Shown: positions 12,846 to 26,280, counted from the stretch's first letter. The stretch is 64,000 bases of DNA from Paguma larvata (GCA_030068075.1 CM057829.1:83753132-83817131); one strand, 5' to 3'. Notes: generated by a model from the sequence alone, not told the origin. Translations and numbers: made by a program.

Positions 12846-12871
<26 letters not shown>
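11630..12871 (+). mobile_element. Younger carnivore L1, 5'-truncated, with polypurine tail
   Basis: This insertion holds the end of ORF2, the 3' UTR (GGCAGACCATAAAAGACTCT, then TGAGCACTGGGTGTTGTATA) and a tail that has become a GGAAGG/GAA repeat. A 16-bp sequence flanks it with one mismatch: AAGTAAAATGTATGCA at 11614-11629 and AAGTAAAATGTGTGCA at 12872-12887. That is a standard L1 target-site duplication. The host is an older L1 whose sequence resumes exactly after the second copy. Confidence 0.9.
11640..12370 (+). pseudogene. L1 ORF2 C-terminal pseudogene fragment
   Basis: The translation keeps stretches typical of the L1 ORF2 protein C terminus, such as [27 protein letters not shown] and ECKLVQPL at 11895-12098, and degraded matches to the segment that follows. 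The endonuclease and reverse-transcriptase domains are absent because of 5' truncation, and stops and frameshifts break the rest. It cannot make an active protein. Confidence 0.85.

Positions 12872-12874
<3 letters not shown>
12693..12874 (+). repeat. Polypurine tract with (GAA)n end
   Basis: About 180 bases of almost pure G and A on the plus strand: GGAAGGGGAAA-type units, ending in a clean (GAA)n run at about 12845-12874. It follows the L1 3' end and probably grew from its A-rich tail. Such tracts can form triplex DNA. The reverse strand gives artefactual Ser/Phe/Leu-rich frames. Confidence 0.93.
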
Positions 12875-12877
<3 letters not shown>

Positions 12878-15819
12878 AATGTGTGCAAACAGTATCAAAA
12901 TGGGGAAGCCAATAAATGGAAGCATACCATTATGTTTCCTACATTGCACTTGAAGTTTGAGAATATTATTTTATGGTCTATTGTAATAAAGCTATATATA
13001 GAAAATGTTAAAGTAACTATACATGAAGGAGGTATGTTTTATGTCAATAGTGAAGATAAAATAGAATACTAAAAATAGTGAAGTGTTCTAAAAGAAGACA
13101 GGAGACAACCACAATAGAAAAAAAAACAAAAACAAGATGGAACGTGTAAAAAAAATGATGCATTTAAAATCAGTCATACAGATAAATGTGTTTTATGTAA
13201 GTTGTCTAAGCACTTCAGTAAAAAAAGGAGTCTACTTCAAGTTTAAGATTATCCAGTTGGATAGGAAATCAAGACAGACTGAATGCATTTTCAACAGAAA
13301 TACATGAAATATAAACAGGCAAAAAGTAAAAAAGATGAAAGAGAAAATACTGCAAATATTCATATATGAATCATAAGTAATGTGCATTATAAGAAAACTA
13401 GAGTAGTTTATTATTATCAGATTAAAGGAGATTTTAGGCCAATGAATAATACCAGAGATAAAGGGGTCATATCAAAATAAATAGGTCAAAAAATCAAGAA
13501 GACAAAACAATCATAAACGTTTATCTACCTAATAGCAATGCTTCACAATATGTGACACAAAACTTACAGACCTGAAAAGAGAAATAGACAAATGTATTAT
13601 CTGAGTCCAAAATTTCAGCATTCATAATTGAGTTCATAAATACTCACAACAATATCAACCAATTAAATGGATTTACATTTTAAAAACACTGTACATGATG
13701 ACAATAGGATACAAATTATTCTTTTACAATTGTGATTGTTACTTAAGATAATCCATATACTGACATAAAACAAAGTTCATTAAATATGAAAGGATTAATA
13801 TGTATAGAGCATATTCGGTATCCATATCAAAATTATATTAAAAATCAAGAACAGAAAATTGCCAAATTCCTATTTAAAGTGAAAAAGTGCCCTTAAATGA
13901 ATGGATGACTCAAAAGGAAATCATGTCAATTATAAAATACTTTGAACTAACAGATTAATATAAAACATAGCAAAATTTTTAGGATAGAGCAAAAATAATA
14001 TTTCTTGGTTTTTATTTTGTTTTTTACGTAAGTTATGATAGGGCAGGTTGAAAGATTGAAGGAACCTAATAAAACTACTATGACCAATGCACAAATATAG
14101 CAAGGACACAAGACGTTATGTCAATATAAAAACCAATTATATTTCTCTATACTACAGTAAACAATTGAAAATGAGTGTTAAAGGACATATCATTTATAAA
14201 AGCATCAAAAATATGAATTGAAAGGGCAAACTTAAATATGAGCAAGGTAGATGTTCTGAAAACAAAATATCCATGAGGTTGAAGAACCAATACTATTCAC
14301 ATTTTGATTCTCTCCAAATTTATCCATAGATTCAGTGCAATTCCAATCACATTCTCGAAGAATTTTTCTTTTTTTCGTCCCAAAATAGAGATGACTCTAA
14401 AACATACATGGAAATTCAAGGGATTATGGTGACAAAAATTTTTTTGAAATTGAGGAAAAAATATGAAGGATTTTCTTTCTCAAGCGTTACTATAAAATCA
14501 CTGGAATTAAGATAATGAGACATTGATGTTATTTTAGACATATATACCAAGAAAATAAAACGGAGGCCCTATAAATACCTGCAAATATAAGGCTAATATA
14601 TTTTCAATGAGGATATAAGATTAAATTACAAGAGAAAAGATTTTTTTTTTTCAACAGATGGCACTAGTTCAGCCAAATATATGCTTGAGAGCTGGAGGTA
14701 AACACAGTAACACTTACTCCTCACCATAGACAAAACTTAATTCAAAATACAGGATGTACCTAAATGTAAAAGCTCAAGCTATAAAATATAGAGAAGAAAG
14801 CAAAAGAGAGATCTTTGTGAACTTGGGTAGAAAAAATATTTCTTTAACAAATCCCCAAAGAACACTAAGTATACAATAAATAACAAATTAGATTTGAAAA
14901 AAATTAACACCAAAAATCTCTCAGTAAGACACTGCCATCCCTAACTGTGCAAAAATGTGCACAGTACAAAAGACTACAATCTAGAATATGTAAACATAAA
15001 GATTTGCATTCTAGAAGACATAAAAAGAACTTTTACAATGAAATGAGATAAAAATGCATTAAAATGGGCACAAGATATATATGGAGACATCATGAATGAA
15101 AATATATGTATGTACATACCATAAAAGTACATGAAAACATGTTTAAAACCATTAGTCATCAGCAAAATACAAATTAGAACCACAAAAGACCCACTGCAGA
15201 CCCTCTAAAACGGGGAAAGTAGAAAGATGAACAATTCCAGGAGTTGCGGATCAGGAGCGGCTGGAACACTCATGCATTGCTGGTAACAGTGGAAAACGGC
15301 AGACCCAATTTTGAAAATCATTTAGCTCTTTTTAAAAATTTTAAATTTCACGATTTAAAAATTGTGTTGTATTCATACAATGGAATATTACATTTAGAAA
15401 CAAATTATCGATACACATTAAAAAAAACACTAAAAGTACATTCATAATACATACAAGATACATACATAAAATGCATATAAAATACATTTTTAAAATGCCA
15501 GAGCAAAAAGTATAACAAATCAAAACAGATTCCAAACAGACACCAAAACCAAGGAGGCATTTAAAAGAAATTCTAGAACAGATACACATGGTGCATGTTG
15601 CTAGAAAATGGCTCGCTGTTGTCTGGGTCAGAGATTGGGAGCAGTGGGAGAGAGACTAACATCAAAGTTGCATTAGAGAATATTTTGTGGTGATAGAAAG
15701 ATTGGCAGTATTTATGTGGGAATATGTATTTGTTAAAAATCATCAGATTGTTCAGTTAGAATGCATGCATTGTCTTCACTGCAGATTATACCTCAATAAC
15801 GTTATATTAAAGAAATGAG

Positions 15820-18800
15820 ATCTGAACTGTGATGCTTGTGTTGCTGTAGGTTGCCACAGAAAATACACTAATTATTTCCTGGCCCAGAAAAAATATATAA
15901 GAACATTAGGTCTAGTTTCTCATATTTTAAAATTATTTTTGTATTATAAAACTTTTTTAAAATACGAGAAAGAGTTCTACTTTATACATGTGAAAAATAA
16001 GACATCCAATGTTACTTAGTTTACACATTTTAATCACTCATACATAAAAATGGAGAAGTGAATGTCATTTATTTGAACATTTATTTCTTGCATAAGATGG
16101 AAATAAATTTGAAATTAAGCTATCTAATAGAAAGGCTTGCTCATTTATATATAACAAAAGTACTTAATTCTCTATTATTAAGATTTTCTTTTAACAAAAA
16201 CTTAGAAAGACATTATAATTAATTGATAGTCTTTAGATTATTATAATCAAATGAAATCATTCCGATAGTAACCAAGGGTGCCTGAACCAGTGCCATACAA
16301 TAGGGAAACTCTCAGATAGTGAAATTATGCACAATAAAATTTCAAAAGCTCATAATTAGAATCTAACACTTAAAACTATATCATATTACTAGTAAAGTTT
16401 CAAAAAACAGAGGAAAATATCTTTACCCCTTAAAGAATACCATATTATTTTTACATAAATAGAATAATCTTATAGTTCTGTTGCTAAAATTGTAGTAATG
16501 ATATTTATTTGGTGAAATTGCTTGAAAGGAATTTTGTAGCACATAATCAAAATATATTTTATCTTTATTTAGCAACATAATCAAAGGATAAAAGGAAGAA
16601 ATGATGCCAAAATCATAAAGTTAGATTTCTAGTTTTATTTAATTTTGCCTTGCACATATTATTCCAATTTATCTAACTATTGTCAAATGACCGCAAGTGC
16701 TGTGCACACAGATGGAAGACCTCAGCCCACCTGCAGCTATGTATATCTGGTGTGTCAGTTTGTTCTTGTTAGCTTGCCAGAATCCACATTTTTGCAGGGG
16801 TGGTTGTAGACGGGTGGTAACACACAGATGTTTTACTTAAAACAGAAAGTATAATCCAAAGACTAAATAAATGCACTTCAACACTAGGGATAAGAATACA
16901 AATAACAGGAATTGAAAAAAATTCACTTTTGTGTGGTATATACTGCAAAATAGCTAAAAGAACATTTAAATAATTTTTACTCAGATTAGGTGATTCACAC
17001 ACGAGGCAATTTATTCTCGTTTGGAGAAGAAAATTTCAAAGTTTGTTTTGGGTTTCTAACAAGATTTACATTTAAATTTGCATCGTGAGTGGCCAAATGC
17101 AGTTCTAAATCTTCCTGTTGTAGATTACTTAGAATAATTCTACAAATATCCTATGTGATGTTAGCAATCCTTCATCACAATTACATAGAGCTATGTTAAC
17201 GCAAACTTAGGTTCATTGATGTGTTTGGCAATAGAAAATAATATGAAACGAGGTTCATATTAACAATCATAGTCAATGATGTCATTTGTATTTATAAGGT
17301 GATAGTACTTTCAATTAAAATAATACAATACAGTTGATGATGTAGATAGTTTGGATATTTGTAGCTTTTTTCATTTTGTCTAGAATATCCTTATATACTA
17401 ATGTTCTTGTCCAATGGACTAGATTAGAAGTCAAAAGCAAGGCATTGACCAGAATTATCTTCAAACAGGTATTTATAACCTCAAATCAGTACACAATCAC
17501 AACTGAAACCACTCCATAAGCATAATCTATGCTCTAGCCATGTTAAAATAGAACCTATGCTGGAGAGATGAAATATGAAGGCAGAGACAGGAAGCTGCTG
17601 TACTGCCATTCAGGCCTTCCCAGGGAGACACTGAATGAGACGATGGTCTTTTCTAAAGAGCTGTTAAATTAAAATGTTTTCTTTAGAGAAAAAGTTCTGG
17701 TCTGATTATAAAAAATATATATACTTATTATATAGCATTTGGAAAATGCAAAAATAACTTACTGGTAATACAAATATCCAAGATAATGTGGTTGAACAGT
17801 TTAATGCAATACTTCATTGCTTTGCCATATAAATACAAAAAATATATAATTTAGTTTTAGCTTTTATTACGTGTATATGAGAGAAATCAAGTACCAAATT
17901 ATTTATACTTTTTTATAACAAATCTAATTTGTATTGGCTGTCCAATTTCAAATTAGAAAATGACATCCCATAACTAATGATTGTCAACAAATGGTAATCA
18001 TATATACATTTGCTCTGAGTTAAAATTATATGTCTTACAACACTTTAAGACTTGAATCAAGATTGGCATTTCTTTCTCCTAAATCTTGGGTGGCATTTGA
18101 TTTGTCCAATCAAGTATGTCTTTGTACAAAAGCAACTTTTTTCTCTTTTATCTCAAATACTCATAAAAAATTCCTTTAAAATGTTCACCATGTTTTTCGC
18201 ATTGTAAATGTACATGGTATTACTGTGCTAATTTTCCCTCATTTTCAAAATTTATTATTTGTATATATGTACTTATGTGAGAAGTGATATGAAATTGGAA
18301 ATTATACATATATGTATATGGAATTTAATATTAGAGGTATTGTATAAACATGCATATTTAGCATTTTGCAGATGCTCATTTAAAATAGCAAAGAATTACA
18401 TAGACTAATCAGTTGGGAGTGAGGGAGATATTAGAATGAAGCATCCATGATGAACAGAACAAAAAATTAAAAAATAATAATAACAAATGCTGATGTTAGA
18501 AGGATATGTAAAACATTACATAAAGTTGAACAGATTTTAGCAACCAAGTATGCAATTGTAGTGAATTTTCTCCATCCCTGACTTGACTTTACAGTGTTTT
18601 TAAAGTTATTCTTAGGAATTGTCTTAAGTTTCAAAGAATAATCCATGATTTTTAATACTCTATACAGTGTCTATCTCTTGCTGTAAACTATTCCTCTTTG
18701 TAGATAATTCTGGTCAATGGTGTATTTTTTATTTTTCTGACTTGTAGAAGGATAACATACCCAGCTTGAGAAGATCAAAAAGTTGAAAAAAAAAAGGCTA

Positions 18801-20555
18801 AGGGATTTGTTTATGTCCTTCGAAAGACCTATCAGGGAATGAAAAATAATATAGATATCCAAGAAAACTACTCTTCTCACTGCTATGAAAATTACTCAAA
18901 CTGTTCCATCTCAGATATTACAGATTTATACCATGAAAAGGATTCCTAAATTTTTAAATATATTTCCAACTGGTTCAAGTCTGTTTAAGTCTGGTTCAAG
19001 ACTGTTAAAATTGGTCTCATAAAATGACTAAATCCTAAATTCCTAAAGGATTCCTTTTTTTTAAAGATATTTCCAACCATTCAAGTCTAATTGGTCTCAC
19101 GAAAGTGACTTAAATATCTGTTTCAGAATGCAAACAAATTTGGTTCTGGAAAAATAAAGGCAAAAGGCAGATTCATGACCTAGCATGACCTATTCATTTA
19201 GAGTATTTAATTTTAAAACACCTACTTCGAATCTACTGAGGAGATAAGGTTGCAAATCTGTGATAAGTGTATCGCAAATAATAATTATTATTTACTTTCT
19301 TTTTAACACTTCAGGCATTATTAAACCATACATTTGGATACTCCAGTAGTGGTAGATGACCTGTAACACTTAGGGAAGTTCAGATCCTTGTATAATTGAA
19401 AGGAAACTAATCTAAAGCAAACTAATACTGAATTATATGTTAAAGTAAATAGATATTGAACCCAGGTCTAATGCTTTCTCATATTCTCCTGTATTGTAAG
19501 CCAAATATTTAAACATTAAGGATAAAATCTAAAGCTTCTAATTCTTTCCTTTTCAGAGGTTTTTGTTAATTACATTTTTGAATGACAATGATCTAAGGTT
19601 AAATGAAAATAAAATCAATCATTTTTTTTCCTATCACTTTAGATGTAACAAGATTCAAGTGAACAGTTAAGATCTAACAAGAGAAACTGGGAGAATTTAC
19701 TTTTTTAATAAAAATCATATGTATGTTTTTTCTCTTAAGTATCAAAACACACACTTCTAGCCATTATTACACATGATCCACAGTATAATTTTATCCCTTA
19801 GCCTCTTAGAAATTATACTAGATTTATATATAAGCTATAAAGGAAGTTATGTCCAGAGTTAGCCTAGTACAGATTTTAATTCATTAGCAACATATTGGCT
19901 ACGCTGTTAATATTAAATGTAATGCTTTGAACAAAATTACTATAGGCAAAAATAAAAATTATGCAAAGTAGACAGATTGAGCAATTTTGATAATATGGAT
20001 GCAAACTTGAAGGCTAAATTCAATGTAAACATATACAAATCATTAACAAATATCTTTGACAATGTTTGACAACACGGAGATGTATATTCTAGCTATGCAT
20101 TGAGAAAATAAACAAACAAAACCTCTAGCTAATCAGATATAAAACATTATGTAGACATGTCATAACACCCTCCTCAATAGAGTTAATTCTTTTGCAGTAG
20201 TTAATTATTAAAACTCAGTGAAAAAATATATGTTTACTGAAAATTATGAAGACATTTGTTATACAAAGCTGAGTTTTATATAAGATACAGCACCTCAGGA
20301 GCAATTACTTTCCAAAGCGACACAAATGTAACACAATCTAACACTAAGGGAAAGGGCAATACTGCAAACGAGATGCAAGCCATGTGTAAAAAGTACTTAG
20401 AGGGAGATGTGATTCGCTTCACCAGAAGCACTAGGAAACTCTGTGAAGAGATATGGAATTAAAGTAGCAGTATTTCAATAAGCAGAGGTTGGCAGAACAA
20501 TTTGAGCATATGTAATTAAGGAGAATAAATCTATAAAGAGAGTAAACAAACAAGG
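15820..20555. other. Unassigned 4.7 kb AT-rich stretch
   Basis: No gene or clear element. A GC-richer patch at 16690-16830 and a short one at 17575-17645 stand out but show no recognised motif. A possible MIR tail (GAACCCAGGTCTAATGCTTT at about 19458) is too short to call. The local duplication at 18.94-19.11 kb is listed separately. Confidence 0.5.
18941..19112. repeat. Imperfect local duplication, about 108 bp apart
   Basis: Copy 1 (18941-19029) and copy 2 (19049-19112) share GATTCCT, then ATATTTCCAAC, TTCAAGTCTR and TTGGTCTCA followed by AAARTGACT. Copy 1 also carries an internal GGTTCAAG repeat (about 18972 and 18992) that lengthens it. The copies differ by indels, so the event is not recent. 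Confidence 0.8.
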
Positions 20556-20559
20556 AACA

Positions 20560-20690
20560 ATTGGTTACCAAGTGTCAAACGTGGTTACGCACTTTACATA
20601 TGCTGTCAATTAACCCCAACAAAAATTGTTTGAGGTAAACAGCAGTGTCTCTATTTAAAGGATGATTTCACATCACTTGTAACTTACTTT
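20560..20690 (-). mobile_element. Diverged MIR-type SINE relic
   Basis: ACCAAGTGTCAAACG, GCACTTTACATATGCTGTCA, ATTAACCCCAACAAAAATTG and TTTGAGGTAAACAGCAGTGT follow the antisense order of MIR/MIR3. Divergence is high. Confidence 0.55.
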
Positions 20691-21488
20691 GAGTCGTGCT
20701 AGAGCCCATTTTTTGACAACCTAAAGCAATGTATTCTTATACCAGAGGAAGCAATATTTCTGAATCTTGCTCTGATAGGTTAACTTTGGGCATCATTTCA
20801 GAGCCAGCCAGCCTTTTTATCAAGCTAGCTCTGCACTTAGCAGTGTAAATCTATTCTAATTTGTTTTTCACTTTTTATCTCTATATGTGTAACTTTAGGG
20901 AATTCATGAATAGTTTATAAACTTAGGTGACTTTTCATCAAACTAGAAGAAAATGAAAGTCAATATAAGAACAAAACCAAATTCGCTGTAATATTCAAAA
21001 TCTGCCCCACGTGCTTATGCCATAAGAGCACTGTATGACATATTTAGCTTCTATAAGCGTCTATGAAAGATAAGAGAAAATATGGAATTATTTTTTAAAT
21101 AAACACACATATAAAAAAAGATAGTAGTTGATTCAAATAAGAATGCTTAAACCTGATCTTTTATTTTGAGAAGAAATAGTAGAAAAGCATCCAGCACATA
21201 TTTGTCTTACGGGATCTTCATTTTCTCTAGTTTCACTGTAGAAAAATGATGGTTCTTTCTATAGGGCATTAATAGAGACCATCTTAAACGTTCGTTTTTA
21301 CTCAATGTCAATTTGAGAACCAGATTATAAAGTCTTTTAAAGATTTGTAAAAAAGCAAAAGGAGATGACATATTTAAAGCATGTGGAAGGGTAAAAATAT
21401 TCTAATTTTCTCCTCACTGGTATAAATACTGCATTTCCTTGAGGCTGTACATAAAGAACTCTGTTTCAACTCCAGTGATTTTTTGAAA
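20691..21488. other. Unassigned sequence
   Basis: No recognisable gene or repeat. Closed frames and AT-rich composition throughout. Confidence 0.5.
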
Positions 21489-21489
21489 G

Positions 21490-21605
21490 TAACCAATTCA
21501 GCTTCTAACTAGATATATGACCTTGGGAAAATAATTCAAACTCTCAGATACTCAGTTCTTTCATATGTAAACTGCTAGAATTGAAATATATGTTTCTTAA
21601 GGCCC
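21490..21605 (+). mobile_element. MIR SINE relic
   Basis: CTTCTAACTAGATATATGAC, CTTGGGAAAATAATTCAAAC, TCTCAGATACTCAGTTCTTT and CATATGTAAACTGCTAGAAT are in MIR core-to-3' order. Confidence 0.65.
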
Positions 21606-22572
21606 AATCAACTTTAACATTCTGCTGGAAGTAGATGTTTTCTTGACTTACAACTGCTATAGCATGGAAGGAAAGACGCACAGTTATGGTAGACTGATTA
21701 CAGTGTGACTAGTTTGGTAGGAGCACATAAAACTTGAAACTAAATGTACAACCGCCGCAACTAATTTCTGGACATTAGAAACCATATTTAATACATTATT
21801 TAATATAGATGGTTTTCCTTTAATGGACAAAAATCAAGAAAATCTTTAGGCCTATTCATCAACCTTTCTAAAAAGCAAGTAAAACATGTTTTTCTATTTG
21901 ATCATTTTATTGCTTCCTTTGCTCCCAGTATGATCGGAATGATAGAACAGTCTCAAAGTCTCAAACAGTGTAACTTAGTGTAAGTAAATTCTGACAGTTA
22001 TATACATATATGTACATATATTCCTCCATGCTAAAATAATTTTATTGTTTGCATATTTATTTATCATTCCCTGCCATTACATAAGTAGTGAGTTTTGCAC
22101 CTCCCCATCTAATACTTGTAATTCTATTATTTGTACAGTTAAAAGAAGCTATTTTTTAAATTACATAAATATTTCATTTAACACTATTAGACAACAGGTA
22201 GTCCATAATCACTGTTAAATTTTTTAAAGCAAGTTTGAGATTTATATAGATTATGTATTTTACAGAATATATATCTATATATCTTTATATATAAAAACAT
22301 AAGGTGCTATATATATTCATTGAAAAATGCATAACCTACCTAATAACAGCATTCACTAGTACACTAGGAAGTAAGTTGCAAAGTGCCATGTGGAAACACT
22401 TCCCTATAATGTGATTGCAGTTCAATGTCAGTCACGAACCACTGACCTTGATTTTCCCACAATTCCATTTCATTCTCTCAGCGCTGTCCACTATGAACAC
22501 ATCACTTGGTTTCTCATTTCCATCTTAGCTTTGATGGTTAGCCATTTTATTTTCCAGTTCTAGCAATGTGTC
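21606..22572. other. Unassigned AT-rich sequence
   Basis: No gene or repeat family recognised. Small TATA-rich runs occur at about 22005-22020 (ATATACATATATGTACATAT, a perfect inverted repeat) and 22265-22310. Confidence 0.5.
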
Positions 22573-22593
22573 TGATTCTGCTAAACTACTTCT

Positions 22594-22819
22594 CTCTTTT
22601 TTTAAAAGTTTCATTATTTATTTTGAGAGAGAGAGAGAGCTCACAGGCATGTGAGAGCGTGCGGGTGAGGGGAAAAGAGTGAGGGAGAGAGAGAATCCCA
22701 AGCTGGCTCTGCACTGTTGGCCCAGAGCCCGACGCAGGCCTCAGTCTCACAAATTATGAGGTCATGACCTGAGTTGAAAGGATGAAATCAAGAACCGACT
22801 GAGCCACCCAGGTGCCCCA
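22594..22819 (-). mobile_element. Feline CAN-SINE, reverse strand
   Basis: Read in reverse it starts GGGGCACCTGGGTGGCTCAG and ends in a T-rich (plus-strand) tail. It is flanked by a 21-bp duplication with one mismatch at 22573-22593 and 22820-22840 (core TAAACTACTTCT), so its edges are exact. Confidence 0.95.
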
Positions 22820-22840
22820 TGATTCTGTTAAACTACTTCT

Positions 22841-25800
22841 AATCACGTGCTCTTTTGTGTCCATTCTTAGAAAATTCTGTGATTGCCACTTAAAACAAGA
22901 ACATAAACACAACAATCATAATGTATTCTTTTAAAACTCAGACACAAAATAAAATTGGACACAGTGTTTTTTTCAAGTTGTCTAACTTACAAGGTTTTAG
23001 TTTAAAGTAAAAACGTCTCAAAAATCTCTAAACCGCAACATTACCTTTCATGTTTAAGGAAGTATTTTTTCAAACTCTAAGTCATTTTGTAAGAACTGTA
23101 AATAAATTGACCATTAATACACAGTTATGTGTATGAATATATGAATAAGTTATTGAATAAGTCAGTAAACTGTTAGATATATATTGGGCTTTTTCATTCT
23201 ACTGTTTTTGATTTGCTTTGGTTTTTCTTTATATATTGCACTTTTGTATAATTTCTTCAGATTTTTCAGTTTACCACTCTTCTAGTTTTCTGTATCTAAT
23301 AATCTAATTCATCCCACATTGTTTTGTATCAACAATTCATTTTATGTTTAGAATTGCAACATAGCTCCTTTTTGATTCAGCATGTGCGTATATGTTGTTT
23401 GTATTTGTGCTTCTGTTCTTTCACTTTGTCTATCTTTGTGGTTGTTTTTTCTTTAATATTTTTAAACGCTTAAACATATTTATTTTATATTATCTTACAG
23501 ATCATTATCTCTTAGTCTTGGAGTTGTAATGACCTTAATTTAGTTAATCTGCTATGTCTCTTTATGGAGAATTGCTTCTTATGTAGTTGTACATATTTCT
23601 CGTTGAATTCATTCTCAGTGGGAGATTATATTTTATGAGATTCCAATATATTCCTAAAATAAGCAGGTATCCCTAGAGAGTGATTTTTCCGTTGTTTTTG
23701 CCCCAGGGGTTTTACTTGTTTTTGTGATACTATCGCGTGTCCTAGATTCCAACACCACGTGCACTGTGGAAATTCTGTCCATATATCTACGCATGATGTA
23801 GCCATGGATTTTCTATTACTTAGCAAATCTTTTGCCTCATTCAGAACTCTATATAGAGTCAAACTTTCCTAACCAGAAAACAGGTTATAGTTTTTCTTTC
23901 CTTTGTAGCTCTGTGAATTCAGTTGGATTCTGGACTTTGTGAAGAACCGACATTTCCAATTTCTAGCTTCTAAGGACTTTATCTGTGTACAGTAGTTCTC
24001 TGGGCTTTCCAGAGCACGAATTCACACAATGATTGCCCAGATCATGACTTCCCTCTGTCAAGAACTATGAAAGATTAGAGATTTTTACCAAACTTTCAAA
24101 TTATCAAGGCAGCCTGCCACAATTTCATAATTGCTGGCAAAAGACATAAGATTTATGGATCAGAGGTAAAGGACAGTCTGCTATTCACAACAGTAGTAGT
24201 AAACAGAGTATCAGTAGTTTCTGTGTTGAATTACCGCTCCTTAAATCCTACAAGAACATGCAGAGGTCCTGGTGAAACCTGAACACTCACTGGGTGTATT
24301 AGAGGAGAGGTAAAGTGAGCTTATGGATCCTGAATCTTTTACAATGAGCTATTAGTACACCTGACTCTTTCTCAAAAGGCACTATCTTGATCTTCCAAGA
24401 CTTTAACTAAATCTGCCCTTTCCTGCCAGGGAAACACCATCTCTGTCTTTCAAAGCTGTTTGCCTTATAGCCATCCTTCAAAATATGGGAACGAAATGAC
24501 AGTTTTTTCCCCTCACAAGATATGCCCTAATGTGATAAATCCACAGGGAATGTTTTCCAACACTTTATTTCTAGACCCTAGAAATTTGCATTTTTTACAG
24601 TTCTATATATTCAATCATTTTGTAGTTAAATTTTAACCAGAATTTCTACATGTTTGAAATGAGAAGAAAGTAGTGCATCTTATTTTATTTCTGCATGTTC
24701 TATCTAGTTACTTCTCTCTTTAAAAATGATATTTTGGCTGTAAAATCTGATTTAGGCTCAAATTATTTTCCTGATCACATCAATTTTATTCTATTCTCTC
24801 CTGCCATTGATTTTTACTAACAACAAGAAAAAAATCTGTGATTTTTATGTTCTTTTTTTATAAGCAAGCTGTTTTTTTAAAATCCTTTTGGTATGTTTTA
24901 AGATTATCTCTTGACTGTAGATAGTATGCCTTTATATTCCAATGTTCTTCAGTGTTCTCGTTGCATCAATATACGAGTTATAAAATGTTAAACTTGTTCT
25001 TAGAGTATCTCATTTCACTCTATGTCTCGCTGTAGATGTTAGTAACACCAAATTATCAATCATCTCACTTTTACGTGTTCTAGACACATTATATAAATCA
25101 ACTTCATCAGTTAATCATTTGGAAAAGAAATCACTTATGCCAATATACTCCACAGATACTAATAAAGCCCTTGGGGAACTGAGCACAGTTGGCTTACATG
25201 GCTCTCTCTATTTAATATGAATTATTCCCTGATCCCATTCCTGTAGTTTGGGTCACTGTCACCAAAAGATTTGTAACCCTGTCTTAGCGTGCAGACTTAC
25301 TGTTTGTGATCAGTACAGAGTACTTATGCTGTCATAAGTGATGTGCTTGGGGCTGCTGGACTTCAGGCACAATAACTACATTTCAGAAGAATTGGACTTT
25401 AGCCAAGTGTATTTGTCTATGTGTGTCTGTATTAGACATTTTAATAAAGTATATAAATGCAAATTTAATATATTTATGAATATACTAAATTTAAGAAACT
25501 TTAAGTCCTTGATGAAGATGTAATGAGAATATATTCTGAGTTTAATTTTCAATTTCCTAAATTTTCTAAAAAAGCTCTATTCTAAACCTGCCCAGCATCA
25601 ATTTGAAAGAAAAGACTATATTAGTGGCATTTTGATACAAGTTACACCTTTTTCAAAAGAGAATTCCATGGCATTTTCTCACACTTAGTTGTAAAATTTT
25701 CATAAATAATGGCTTACCTTAAACTGCTGTTGATTATAACTTTGCTTTTCATTTATCTAAGTGATATTATTTAGCTGTATGGAGAATTTGCTTCCCCCCA

Positions 25801-26280
25801 CCCCCTGCTCCAGTTAAACCAATTTCTCTTACACCAGACTGGTACTGATTAAAATGGAATTATCCTCAGCTGGGCATATTACTTTAAGAGCCACTCTGTA
25901 ACTATGACACTCACTGGCTCACTGGACCCACCTATATATTTCCCTTGTGACCTTTCTTTCTCCATCCTTCTGAATGTATGAATGACTGGATAAGCCTAGA
26001 TTACACAGGATTCTGCTCTCCTACTGATCCTGCTAATTTAACATCTGAAACTATACAGGATGTTCTGTTATTATAGTTTTCCTGACAGATCGTACAAAAT
26101 TGTTAGAGATCTTTTGTCTTTATTGAACCCCCAAATAATAGTCAAAGCTTTTAGAGGTAGGAATTGTATAGATATCACCTTATTTCTCCAGTTATTAGGA
26201 AACTCTGTTAAATTGTCTTTGTTACTTTCTATTTTCTCTAGATGTCAGCTAATATTTCATTCTCCTTTATAGGAATTGCA
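22841..26280. other. Unassigned 3.4 kb stretch
   Basis: T-rich on the plus strand from about 23160 to 23620, which could be very old reverse-strand L1 but lacks diagnostic blocks. No gene seen. Short frames only. A C-run (CCCCCCACCCCCTGC) lies at 25795-25808. Confidence 0.45.

Larger units (their letters stand above)
10345..15815 (+). mobile_element. Old L1 (L1M/HAL1-like), ORF1 to 3' end, with nested insertions and an internal deletion
   Basis: Segments follow L1 order on the plus strand. ORF1 part: AACCAGTCAATAGAAACAAA at about 10478 to AAATAAAGACTTTTTTC at about 11367. ORF1-ORF2 spacer on both sides of the young L1. Endonuclease part: GATAAAGGGGTCATATC at about 13457 and ATCATAAACGTTTATCTACC at about 13511. 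Late RT or thumb part from about 14055. 3' end: GATTATACCTCAATAACG at about 15783. Most of the reverse-transcriptase region is missing between about 14005 and 14055. A truncated SINE (10561-10753) and a young L1 (11630-12871) sit inside. No frame is intact, so it is inert. Confidence 0.75.

Noticed and set aside
12640..12949. Reverse-strand frames rich in Ser, Phe, Pro and Leu
   Set aside because: They are translations of the polypurine tract behind the L1; low complexity only.
19455..19505. Possible MIR tail (GAACCCAGGTCTAATGCTTT)
   Set aside because: Only about 40 bp resemble MIR and the core is not found nearby; too weak to list as a feature.
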